From NCBI GenBank assembly GCA_022695795.1, contig MU404107.1, positions 255,261-293,201 of the forward strand: 37,941 nt of DNA, given 5' to 3'. Shown piece by piece: positions 8,810 to 18,935 of this stretch (position 1 is its first letter; each line of letters begins with the position of its first letter). The notes under the pieces are model-generated. The model searched no databases. It was not told the DNA's origin and was given only the letters and a program-made list of their open reading frames with translations. Source of the DNA: Biscogniauxia marginata. Its lineage: Eukaryota; Ascomycota; Sordariomycetes; Xylariales; Xylariaceae. The position numbers and the translations under genes are program-made.

Positions 8810-11800
8810 ATAATATTATTATAATAAAAGGTTTTTATATAAATATTATTTCGAAAATTTCATTATAAAAAATGAAGATTTAATATTACGATTTAAATTA
8901 TTTATTACGTTTTAATATAATAAATTTAAATGTTATAATTAAAAAATTAAAAAATTAATATAATTTAGTTTTTTTTAAATATAAACCCTTTTTTTATATG
9001 AAAAGTTTTTAAATGTAATATTATTAAACTTTATAAATATAATTTTATTATTAATAATTAATAAAAAAACGTAAAAACTTTTAATAAATTATTTACGTTT
9101 TTAAATCAATTTCGAGTTTATATAACATTTAAAGTTTAATTATTTAAATTTATAAGTTTTAAAGTATTTATTTATAATATCAAAAACGTGAATATTTAAA
9201 CTATTTAAAAAAAACTTTAAAATATCGATTTTTAAAATTATTTTAAAAAGTCTTTTAAGATTTTTTAAGTTAAAAAAGAAATATAATAAATTAATTAAAT
9301 AATAATAATTAAAAACGAATATAATAAGAAAATCTAGGTAGTTTTTATACTTATTAAACACGAAATTAAAATATATAATAAAATTTAAAAATTTAAAAGT
9401 TAAATATATAAATATTATAAACTTTTTATTTATAAATTAAAACATAATAATAAATAAGGAATAATCTTATATTAAAAAAAGCGATATAAAAATAAAGCTT
9501 TTATTTTTATATATAAAAAAGATAATAAAAAAATAAAAAAGTAAATTAAAAAATTATTATAAAGTTTATTAAAATATATAATAACTTAAATTAACTAAAA
9601 AAACCTTTAATTAAAATACATATAAATAATAATAAATTTATATAATATAAATTTTAATTTAATTTACGATTTTCGAGTTTTTAATAAAATATTTAACTTG
9701 TAATTTAAATAATATTTTAAATAATATAACTTAAAAATAATTATCGTTCTTATAATAAATTAATAATTAAATTAATTATAAATATATATTTATAATTATT
9801 AAGTTTATTTAATAATATATAAACGTTTTTAAAATTTAAATAAAAAAGCATTTAAAATTAAGTTAAAAAAAGAAATTAAATATTTAATTAAATATAAAGT
9901 ATTATAATAAAAGTGAACATTAATTACCTTTTTAATAATTAGCCTTTATATAATCTGCGATACACCTTTTAACTTTTAGTTAACTAAGGTTAAAAGTTGC
10001 TTATACGTAAGTTAATTATTATATATAAGTTAAATTATTATATATAAGCTAAATTCGTCGTATACGCTTGCTAAGTAGCTATTAAATAGTCTTTACTTAG
10101 TTTTTAAGTAAGTCTTATTTTGTCTTGCTTTCTACCAGGATTGAACTTTAACCTCCTGTTATAAAAACTAAACTAGTTTCGTATAAAACGGGAATAGTGT
10201 TTAACATGTATAAAGAACGTGTTTAATATATACCTTTAAACTATTAAGTTAATCCTAGGCTATAAAGAGCGTTAAACGCGAACCGAGCTTATAACTATGG
10301 TAAAAGCGAACGTTAATTACCTTTTTAGTAATTAACCCTTATATAGTTTATAACAAGTATTTAATTTATATAAAATTTAAATTTCAAAGTTTTATAAAGT
10401 AATAATTACGCGTGATATAATGTTTAATAAATTTATTTTTTATAACGAAAAAAATAATATTAAGTTTAAACTCGTAATATTAATATTTAAAATAATTATA
10501 AACGAAATATAAAAAGAAATAAATAAAAATTTTTAAAATATTAATAAAATAAGCGATTTTCTTAATATATAAAATATAATTCTTTTTACTTTAAATATTT
10601 TTAAAAAAAACTCTTTTTAATATTATTAATTCTTTAAATAATTAATTAAAGAGTTAAAAGTTAAAAATAAATATATTTAATATAATGATTTTTAATAACA
10701 TATTTAAATTACTTATAAAGAATTTTATAAATATTAAAAATTTAAGCGAATAAAGGCTTTTAACTTTAAAATAAACTTTTAAATCATTAAATTAATAAAT
10801 CTCCTTATAAAGATATTAATAACGCTTTATATAATATTAAATATAAAAAATATAAATAAAAGGCTAAAATTAATTAAATTAATTAAACGAAAATATATTA
10901 AAATTTTTAATTTTAATTTTAAAAAGCGTATTAAAAAGATATATAATAAAAAATATAAAAAGCTTTAATTAAAGTAAGTCGCTATATATAAAGAAATAAT
11001 TTAAATAATTTTAATAATATTAATAATAAAAACAAAATTTATATTATTATATTTTACGAAAATCGCGAAATTATAATATTTATAAAACGAAAATAAATGA
11101 AATATAATATATTAAAATAAATCGTAATTATAAAATTATATATTATATATTTATAATCGTAATAAATTAACGTTTTATTTAATAATTAAAAATAATATTA
11201 AATAAATTTAAAACTTATAAAAATAATTTTTTTAAATATTAAAAAGAGTTTTATAATTACTTTATAAAAACTCGATTTAAAAAAAACGTTTATAAAAAGA
11301 TTATTATTTTAATATTAAAAAAGCTTAAAAAGTAATAAAACGCGTTGAAATAAAATATAAATTGCTTTTTTTAAATAAATATTTACTTATAAATTTAATA
11401 AAAATAAGTTTTTAAAAGGTTATAAAATATACTTATATATATATAAAAATATATAATTGAAAAGACGCTTTAAAGCACTTATATTATTATATTTATAATT
11501 AAATCTTTTTAAAGGTTAATGGTTTTAATAATTAAATTTAACTTAAAAATCTTATAATTTAATATAATAATAACGTTTTTAAATATATATAAAAATAACG
11601 AGAAGTTAATTACTTATAAATTATTAAACGATTTTAAAGTTTAAAAAAGCGTTTTATAAACTTTAAAAAGTTTAAGCCTTATAAGTTTTTTTAAAAAGTT
11701 ATATTTTTTATATAAAAAATCGCAAAGTTCTAGTAATTTTTTATTTAAAAAAGTATTAACTTATTATTAAATCTTTTATTTAATAAATAAAAAATATTTA

Positions 11801-12398
11801 TAATATTGAAAAAAAGATATAACTTAATTCTTAAAAATTTATATAATTAAAAATAAATAAATAAAAATAACTATATTAATTTACGATTTTTATATTAAAA
11901 ATCATTATAAAATTCAAGGTTATAAATAATTCTTGAATTTTAATTATTTTTTTAAAAGTTTTTTTTAAATATAAAAAACCGATTATTAAAACTTAAATTG
12001 AAACTTATTAAAATATATTAACTCGATTTTATATATAATAATTATATTAAATTTAAATATTACGTATATTTCTTTATAATTATTTTTTATTTAATAAACA
12101 TTAATTTTATATATTTTAAAATAATAAATTAAACGATTTATTATTTATATAATATTAAATATAAAAGTAAAAATAAAAAAATGTAAATGTTTATAATCGC
12201 GAGAAATACTTTATTTATAAATAATTTAAATATATAGCGATTTTTTTACGATTATATTATATAACTTTTTAATAACTTATTAATTTATTATTTTAATATT
12301 TATAATTAAAATAAAATTATATAAATTAAAAATATTATTAAAAAATTTATAATTTAACCTAAAAAAACTTTAATATATATATTATAATAATTAACTTA
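8810..12398. other. 3.6 kb AT-rich RIP block, no gene
   Basis: A long run with CpA almost absent. Apparent ORFs, such as the 73-codon minus-strand one at 9140-9361, are low-complexity Lys/Asn/Phe/Ile/Tyr translations and not genes. The only structure seen is the repeat pair at 9895-9965/10290-10355, enclosing a less mutated island that holds a short inverted repeat (CTTTTAAC...GTTAAAAG near 9966-9998). The rest is probably one or more destroyed transposons. Confidence 0.55.
9895..10355. repeat. Short direct repeats flanking a less-mutated island
   Basis: A ~60-bp sequence (AAAAGTGAACATTAATTACC, then TTTTTAATAATTAGCC and TTTATATAATC) at 9905-9955 is repeated as AAAAGCGAACGTTAATTACC, TTTTTAGTAATTAACC and CTTATATAGTT at 10295-10345. 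The second copy ends ATAACA, and TGTTATAAAAACTA occurs at 10157. The interval ~10030-10310 retains CpA and GC better than its flanks. This could be a miniature LTR element or the terminus of another LTR family, but no matching 5-bp duplication was found. Confidence 0.3.
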
Positions 12399-12834
12399 AC
12401 ATACCACACAAGCGAGTAAACGAAATAAGCTTGCAAATAAAATGGTTTCTTATATAAAATCGACTTTTTCGAAAATTTATAACTTTACTTATAAAAATCG
12501 GAAAAGTCTTAAACCTTTTTTATTAGTTATATATTTATAAATTTTAATTAAAAATAAAATAAAAAAAATAAATTTTAAAAAACGTAAAAAAGAAACGTGT
12601 AAAAACTAAAATTAAAATAAAACGCACGGACCTTTTTACGTATTTCTTTATATATTTCACTTTTATTTTTTTAATTTTAATTTTAATTAAACTTTATAAT
12701 TATATAACTAAAAAAAAGGTTCGAGACTTTTACGATTTTTATGTGTAAAGTTATAAATTTTTAAAAAAGTCGATTTTATATAAGAAATTAAATGGCTTAC
12801 TTATTTATATGGTTTACTCGCTTATAAGACATGT
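12399..12834 (-). mobile_element. Foldback/MITE-like element, copy 2
   Basis: A 436-bp copy flanked by TA (12397-12398, 12835-12836). It starts ACATACCACACAAGCGAGTA and ends CTTATAAGACATGT. The central segment (AAACGCACGGACC...ACGTATTTCTTTATATATTTC) is the reverse complement of the centre of the copy at 33107, so this copy is inserted in the opposite orientation. Confidence 0.85.
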
Positions 12835-12838
12835 TATT

Positions 12839-13000
12839 ATAAATAATAATTTTTTTTATAAAGGAAGTTATATAATTACGCTCTTTTTAATAAAGGTAAT
12901 TAATATTTATATATAAAGAGTTTTTTTACTTATTTTAAATAAATAAAAAGGTAAATTTATTTAAATTTTATTTATATACTTCTTAATTTTACGCTTATAA
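12839..13000. repeat. Direct repeat, copy B (partner 6820-6990)
   Basis: It starts immediately right of foldback copy 2. The shared order of blocks is TTATATAATTACG, TATATATAAAGAG, TTACTTATTTTAAxTAAATAAAAA and CTTCTTAATTTTAC. It may be the rest of an element that the foldback copy inserted beside. Confidence 0.55.
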
Positions 13001-13039
13001 AATATAATGAAAAGTGTATATTATAATAATAATAATAAT

Positions 13040-13165
13040 AAAAGAAAGTAGTTATAATAAAATTATAACTAGTTATATTTATAACTCCTCTTTTATTTAA
13101 TTTATTAGTTAATATATACCTTTAATATATACCTTTAATACGTATTTTTATAGCTTTATATTATT
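13040..13165. repeat. Short repeat (partner 27085-27235)
   Basis: It shares AGTTATAATAAAxTTATAACTA, TTATATTTATAACTC, TTTATTTAATTTATTA and TTAATATATACCTTTAATACG with 27085-27235. In this copy the ATATATACCTTTAAT motif is duplicated in tandem. The partner copy shows an inverted GGTATATATTAAA terminus, suggesting a small MITE-like unit. Confidence 0.45.
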
Positions 13166-13170
13166 AATTA

Positions 13171-13576
13171 ACGTATCTTATAAGCGAGTGGGCCATATAA
13201 GCAAGTAAGCCACATAAGCGAGTAAGCCACTTAATTTCTTATATAAAATCGACTTTTTTTTAAAAAATTTATAACTTTACACGTAAAAATCGTAAAAGTT
13301 TTAAACCTTTTTTTTTAGTTATATAATTATAAAGTTTAATTAAAAATAAAATTGGAAAAATAAAAAATGAAATATATAAAGAAATATATAAAAAAGTTTA
13401 TACGTTTTATTTTATTTTTATTTTTAATTAAAATTTATAAATATATAACTAATAAAAAAGGTTTAAAACTTTTCCGATTTTTATAAGTAAAGTTATAAAT
13501 TTTCGAAAAAGTCGATTTTATATAGAAAATTAAATAACTTATTTATTTATATAACTTACTCGTTTATAAAACACGT
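13171..13576 (+). mobile_element. Foldback/MITE-like element, copy 3 (internal deletion)
   Basis: A 406-bp copy flanked by TA (13169-13170, 13577-13578), starting ACGTATCTTATAAGCGAGTG and ending TTATAAAACACGT. The left terminus holds three tandem AAGCxAGTxxGCCAxAT-type units, as in the large element at 21892. The centre lacks ~30 bp found in the other copies (the TTTTTACGCG part). Confidence 0.85.
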
Positions 13577-14116
13577 TAATATGTTATAACTTTTATTAAT
13601 TATATATAAATATTAATTAAAAATACAAAGTAATTAAAGTTAAATAAACTTTAAAATATAGGTTAATAGTAAAATTCTTAATATGGGGGGCATCTTCTCA
13701 CAAGGTATCTTTATAATCTTAGCGCGTGGCAGTCGTCAATTCCAATGAACCCCCTCAACCCCCGCTTGCGTAATCCGTACCAGGTAATCTAAAGAAAATA
13801 CATACTCGTACTTAGGTACATACGGCGCATACCACCTACATCTACACCAATCCCGTCAATGGTACACGGCCATCCAGATAGGCAGACCACAGTAAACAAC
13901 CCAATACGAAGATCACGATATCACGGCCTTATGACTATGCAGTAGACCTCTAGGACTAATACCATCGATCATTACTGTATTATCCTAGTAGCGAGCGAGC
14001 TCGAATTGACGGATACTCGTACGCATTGTTGAGTAGGTAGGTTTGTGGGCAGTCGATGGTAGTCCGATCTCGCATGTGAACAGCTTCGCCCAGCCTCGCA
14101 GCTCATATTGCTCGAG
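13577..14116 (+). other. RIP/gene-island boundary and MFS upstream region
   Basis: AT-rich, CpA-depleted sequence stops abruptly at about 13683 (just before ATGGGGGGCATCTTC) and normal composition begins. The ~430 bp from there to the transporter ATG at 14117 should contain its promoter and 5' leader. No clear TATA box is visible. Confidence 0.6.
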
Positions 14117-15975
14117 ATGGTTCACGCTGTAAATGTAGCTGCGGCCGCCTCATCTTCTGCTCGCGCAAGACCCGGCAGAGACACGACTCGATCTGCCTCG
14201 ATAGGATCCTTCCGTGCTGGCTCCCCGCTGCCCACCCTCAAGTCGAGCCGGAAGCCGTCGTCGCTGCGCAGAGTGCCGACACAGCATCACTATCACACCT
14301 TTCCGACCCCAGCACCTAAGTCCGCTGGTCCCAGACGTCCTTCCGACTCGGCCTCCCGCGACTCCTTCACGCACGACCGTCATGCCAACACTACGCCCTT
14401 GCCCATCAAGCAGCTAGCCCTGCTGGCCGTCCTGTCTCTCTCGGAGCAGACTGCACTCAACTCCATATCTCCCTATCTGCCCGAGATGGTCGAAACATTC
14501 CCCGGCATTGCTCACGATCAGGTCGGCCTGTATGTTGGACTTCTAGCCTCGGCATTTGCCCTGGCCCAGCTGGCGACTAACTTGCTATGGGGATATCTGT
14601 CGGATGTAGTCGGCCGGAAACCCGTCATGCTGATTGGCACCTCACTATTGTGTGTCTGCTTCACCGCTTTCGGCTTCTGTACGAGGTACCTCCACGTAGT
14701 GCTGGTGCATGTGGCTATGGGCTTGCTGAACGGCAACGCCGCCGTGGTTCCCACCTGTCTGGGGGAATTGACGGACAGGAGCAACCAAAGCAAGGCATTC
14801 ACGTGGCTCCCGGTCGTTTACAGCTTGGGGAGTATCACCGGCCCGGCGCTCGGCGGGCTGTTAGTCGCTACGATTGCGAGAGATCGATACCCGTTCCTGG
14901 CTCCAAATATCCTAGGTGCTGCGCTTCTGGCGCTCAGTGTCGTCATCCTCAGCATATGGTTTGAGGAGACGCTGGAAGACCAGGGAGATACTCCCAGTCT
15001 ACCCGAAAGACTGCCATGGTTATGTTGCTGCGTGGCGAGGAACCGGAAGAGATCTACGCATTCATGGGCCTGGTCTGGAGTTAGAGACGCGGACGGGGTG
15101 GCAGACGAGGACGGGGATAACTACGAGGCCGGGGCAGGGGAGGAGAGCGATCTCCTAGGACCTTCTGTGGATGAGGTAGGCGACCACGATCCGAAATCAC
15201 CGTCTAATCTGGGGACTTGGCGCCAGCTCTTCAACCGGACTACAGTGGTGCTCCTTCTCACGCACTTAGTCTTCCAGCTGTCCAATAGCTCTTTCAATAG
15301 TCTCTATCCCATTTTCGCGTCTGCTCGGAAGCCTACGGGGCGGAATTTGCATGCCGATGTGATTGGTGTCTCGCTATCCGTGGCCGGCTTCTTTACCATA
15401 TTGTTCCAGCTATTTCTCTTCCGACCGCTGAAGTCCCGGCTGGGGAATGTAGGCTCTTATCGAGGCTCACTCCTGGGATTTACGGTCACTATGGCGCTGA
15501 TGCCTTGGGTAGGATATGTAGATTCAGATCCGCTGTTCGGCATCGGAGACAGCAAGATTTGGCTGTACGTGGAAATTGGTATGATACTCGTTATCAAGAA
15601 CATCTGCGCCGTCGGGGGTCTGTCCAGCGTGATGTTACTTGTAAGCTATTTCCGACGTGGTCTTTTGAAGGTTGCTGACTGTGCAAGATTACAAACTCGG
15701 CGCCGTCCCACGCGACCTTGGGCACTCTCAACGGGGTCGCACAGACGCTTTCCGCGGCCGGCCGAAGCGTCGGCCCTTTTCTCTCGGGAGGTCTCTTTAC
15801 CCTCTCGACACACGTACAGCCAAAGGGTGAGGCTCTGGCCTGGGGTTTGTTTGCAGGCATTGCCCTCGCCGGCTGGGTTGGAAGCTATGCCATTCATGGC
15901 GTGGGACTTGAGAGCACCGACGATGGTTTCGAGGATGAGGAAGAACATAGTAGTTTGGATGACAACTCGGCGTAG
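14117..15975 (+). CDS. DHA1-type MFS transporter (603 aa, one intron)
   Basis: Exons are 14117-15640 and 15688-15975. The 47-bp intron starts GTAAGC, has branch site GCTGAC and ends CAAG. The ATG at 14117 is the first in frame; the upstream extension has only a TTG. An N-terminal ~95-aa Ser/Arg-rich cytosolic tail is followed by the first membrane half. The loop 2-3 MFS motif A is GYLSDVVGRKP (residues 159-169), with NGNAAVV and GPALGG further on. A long acidic cytosolic loop (about 320-370) precedes the second half. The second half carries ITNSAPSHATLGTLNG right after the splice and GRSVGPFLSGGLF, characteristic of the fungal DHA1 group related to yeast YCR023C and plant ZIF1. The family exports small molecules by proton antiport across plasma or vacuolar membranes; the substrate here is unknown. 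It is the first of three co-oriented genes in the island, next to an IDO gene. The frame is intact. Confidence 0.9.
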
Positions 15976-16722
15976 TCGCAGGCGCAATGAATTAATTAAG
16001 CCTGCGGTAACAGAAAATAGACTTATTAAACCAATACCGTTTCAGTTTAATTGTCCGCCTCGTTATTTTCCACGTATGTATGTCTACGCAGGTCGTTATT
16101 CTATCTAACTTAGGTTTGAGAACATTTCTCTCCTATGAAATTGCTGGTTTTTGTATATCATATTTAGAGAAGCTTGATCCCACCCGAAGGCGACGATAAT
16201 ACTGAACAGCAGATCAAATATGTGATTCCTAGCGGATGTTCAATTTTCAGTAAAGCTAGAATTGGGATAATATTAATAATTATAGCATCCGCCTCCCCTT
16301 TCAGCCACTCCTTATGACTATTGTACCTAGTCCAATGCAGGTCTGGTCGCCATACCTGACATGCGTCTTGCGATGAGTGATTAATGGTTTAGCCTATCTC
16401 TAGGGGTATGCATCATTACTCAGATATGCTCCACTACGAAATCTTCTAGGATAGGTAGGTAGAGCAAGGGAAATACTCAGATTCTGATAGACCGGCACTT
16501 GTCTTCCTATATACAATCAAGACATGGCAGGCGGTGCTCTATACAATTTTTTTTATAGAAATTCGAATGACCAACTCAGATCTTACCAAGTACGCGACAT
16601 CGCCTTGAAAGAACGTGAGCACAGTTGCGCAGAATACCTCATTCTCGACCAGTCCGTGGTATAAGCTTCGGCACGCATCTACGGAAAATATCATCTAAGG
16701 TCAGAGTATCCACTGCCTAGCG

Positions 16723-16750
16723 CTTCCGTCTTCCGTCTTCCGTCTTCCGT
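16723..16750. repeat. CTTCCGT microsatellite, 4 units
   Basis: Four perfect copies of the 7-mer CTTCCGT, followed by a degenerate ATTTCCGTG. It is in the presumed promoter region, ~360 bp upstream of the IDO start codon. No function can be assigned. Confidence 0.9.
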
Positions 16751-16992
16751 ATTTCCGTGCCTATCTCAAAATCATCACCCCTTACCGATATCCGCTATTA
16801 AGCGGACGAGGAAGACCGTTCAACTGGATGCTTATGACTAAAAGATTCATTTAGAACCTCGGAATTAAACCCTAAGGTTTGCATAGTTATACTAGAGCTT
16901 CATCAAAGTTGAAGGAAGAGCCCGGCCGTACTGAAAATGGCATCATGTCTTCGACTGGATCCACTGGCGGCTAGGCAAGGACCAACGGTCAA

Positions 16993-16998
16993 TATAAA
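16993..16998 (+). promoter_or_regulatory. TATA-like box upstream of the IDO gene
   Basis: TATAAA in the context CAATATAAAACG, ~115 bp before the ATG at 17110, a plausible distance for a fungal core promoter with a short leader. Motif match only. Confidence 0.4.
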
Positions 16999-17109
16999 AC
17001 GCTCCTATATACTGAATAAGCTTTACCATATCAGTAGTTCCGTTGTCTTTATCATATTCAGAGGTAGCGTTTGAACATCTCTAACAGTTCAGAGGTTTCT
17101 TGGGTGAAA

Positions 17110-18492
17110 ATGCCAATACGAATTCAACCTCCCCTACGGTGTGGAAGAGACCGGGCAGACAACAGTCTTTTCCTCAACTATTCTGTCTCTAAGAACGGGT
17201 TCCTTCCTGATCAAGAGCCTTTGAGACGTCTCAAAGAAGAGTATTATGCGCCATGGGAGGTCATACTAGATCATTTACCAACTCTTATAAAGGGAAAGGC
17301 CATTAGAAAGGCCGTCAGTGACCTGGAAGTGCTGTCAACAGATAGATTGTCTACGAAGGAAGACTGGTGCCGGGCCTACGTGATCCTCACCTTTCTCACT
17401 CACGGATATATTTGGGGAGATGAGAAGCCGGCAGAGGTAAGAGATAATTCTCAGCAAGGATGGCCCATACAGGAATTAACTCATATATAGGTGCTCCCAC
17501 CCGCAATCTCGGTCCCCCTCCTTCGAGTCTCGAAACGCCTCGAGCTTCCTCCAGTTGCAACCTACGCCGCACTCAATCTTTGGAATTTTAGAAGCTCGGG
17601 AGTCGACTTTTTCGACCTCGACAGTCTGGAGGCGCTACATACTTTCAGCGGCACAGAAGATGAATCCTGGTTCTTCTGCTTATCAGCGGCGATGGAAGCT
17701 CAGGGCGCATATGTGATCCCGGTCATGCTCCGGGCTATCGAAGCCATCGAGCATCAAGACTACGCAACTATGATAGACGGTCTAGACGCATTGACCTTGT
17801 GCATTGGGAGGCTGGGCCGAACACTCGATCGTATGCAAGAGAAGTGTGATCCAATGGTATTCTACCACCAGATCCGGCCCTATCTCGCGGGTACCAAGAA
17901 CATGGGCGCCGCAGGCCTTCCCAGCGGGGTTTTCTATGACGAAGGCAATGGGGCAGGGAGCTGGAGACAACTGAGAGGCGGCAGTAACGGACAGAGCTCG
18001 CTAATTCAATTCTTCGACGTCGTGCTCGGAGTTGAACACACATCGACTGGGATGCGAGGAGGACCGAGTAGGGAACTCAATGAAGGCAAGAACAGGAGGG
18101 AAATGGGATTCCACCAAGAGGTTCGCTTTTATATGCCTGGTCCTCATAGGAGATTTCTAGAGACTGTGTCCCGAATGGGGAGTCTGAGAGATTTCGCGAT
18201 GCTCCGGCCCTCTCCATCTTGCGATCACCAGCAGCTTCAACGATCATTCGAATCTGCGGCCAAGGCATTGGGAGATTTCAGAAACAAGCATATGCAAATG
18301 GTTACGAGATATATCGTCATTCCATCGAGGAAACAGGCCATTACGGGACGAGTCAACTTGGCTACCGCGTCGTCAGGATTGGGCCAGCGGCAGGAATCGG
18401 AATTGACCGGGACCGGAGGCACCCCGCTCATACCATTCCTGAGGCAGACTCGTGACGAGACATATGCAGCAGCAGGGAGGAAATCCATATGA
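17110..18492 (+). CDS. Indoleamine 2,3-dioxygenase (442 aa, one intron)
   Basis: A cytosolic haem enzyme that oxidatively opens the indole ring of tryptophan to N-formylkynurenine, the first step of the kynurenine/NAD+ route. Exons are 17110-17436 and 17491-18492; the 54-bp intron is GTAAGA...ATATAG and the join is phase 0 (PAE/VLPPAIS). The start is the first ATG in frame. Family features in order: NGFLPDQEPL near the N-terminus, LPPAISVPL and LELPPVATYAALNLWN, then FYHQIRPYLAG. In the last, Phe233 and Arg238 align with substrate-binding Phe226/Arg231 of human IDO1. GGSNGQSS (272-279) follows, then MPGPHRRFLE. His376 in NKHMQMVTRYI is the proximal haem ligand (His346 in human IDO1). The C-terminus is GTGGTPLIPFL. 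Length fits fungal IDOs (~450 aa) and no disabling change is visible. A TF gene follows 443 bp downstream. Which fungal IDO subtype (alpha, beta or gamma) it is cannot be decided by eye. Confidence 0.95.
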
Positions 18493-18935
18493 AAATATGT
18501 GCCAGGAGAGCCACAATATTACTTGTGGTGGAATGTGGAGATAGATATTCGAAGGTATGGATTACGGAGAAGGCTATCATGCTGGGCTCATAGCGTGGTC
18601 ATGTGACTGTCCCACAGTACATACCTCTAGTATAAATAAGTCGGTGTAGTAGTGGAGTTCGCTTGGGAATCACGATCCCGAACGGGAGTTCGGATATAAT
18701 TACATAAGAAGTACGTATATAACCTACTCACTCCCGCTTTCAAGTGTAAGGTTGCGGATAGGTTTTGTGACCTTAAGGTAGCGTGAGATGACCATCTCCG
18801 AAGTTCCGATGCCCGTACTGTCTCCGGCTCTCTCTTACAGCAACACTTGAAAGCGATGGTGGTGACCCTGTGAACACGGAAAGTCTCGACAATTCTAGGA
18901 GACCTATTGGATGCATATCTTGAAGGTCCTTATAA
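18493..18935 (+). other. IDO-TF intergenic region
   Basis: 443 bp of ordinary composition with no ORF. It holds the 3' end of the dioxygenase transcript and the presumed promoter of the transcription factor, with a TATA-like TATAAATA at 18631-18638, ~300 bp upstream of its ATG. Confidence 0.6.
18631..18638 (+). promoter_or_regulatory. TATA-like box upstream of the Zn2Cys6 gene
   Basis: TATAAATA in CTAGTATAAATAAGTC. It would imply a ~270-nt 5' leader. Motif match only. Confidence 0.3.

Larger units (their letters stand above)
15976..17109 (+). other. MFS-IDO intergenic region, no gene seen
   Basis: 1.1 kb of ordinary composition without a convincing ORF. It contains a perfect 7-bp tandem repeat (CTTCCGT x4, 16723-16750) and a TATA-like box at 16993-16998. 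The right half should hold the promoter of the dioxygenase gene. Confidence 0.6.

Noticed and set aside
9140..9361. 73-codon minus-strand ORF rich in Asn, Lys, Tyr and Phe
   Set aside because: Composition follows the AT-rich DNA, with no motif; open by chance in a block where stops are otherwise dense.
10120..10175. tRNA- or SINE-like B-box (GTTCAATCC on the minus strand)
   Set aside because: The T-arm stem does not pair and no A-box or acceptor stem is visible; a chance match.
1..13680. AT-rich DNA as mitochondrial sequence or a centromere
   Set aside because: It contains nuclear LTR elements with target duplications, shows CpA depletion typical of RIP, and alternates with spliced nuclear genes next to a telomere.
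15646..15987. Minus-strand ORFs of 88-113 codons opposite the MFS gene
   Set aside because: They are antisense shadows of the MFS exons, which carry clear family motifs on the plus strand.
15641..16108. Reading the MFS ORF through the intron to a stop near 16108
   Set aside because: Read-through gives an Arg-rich non-membrane tail; splicing 15640/15688 restores the family-typical ITNSAPS...GPFLSGG end and stops at 15975.
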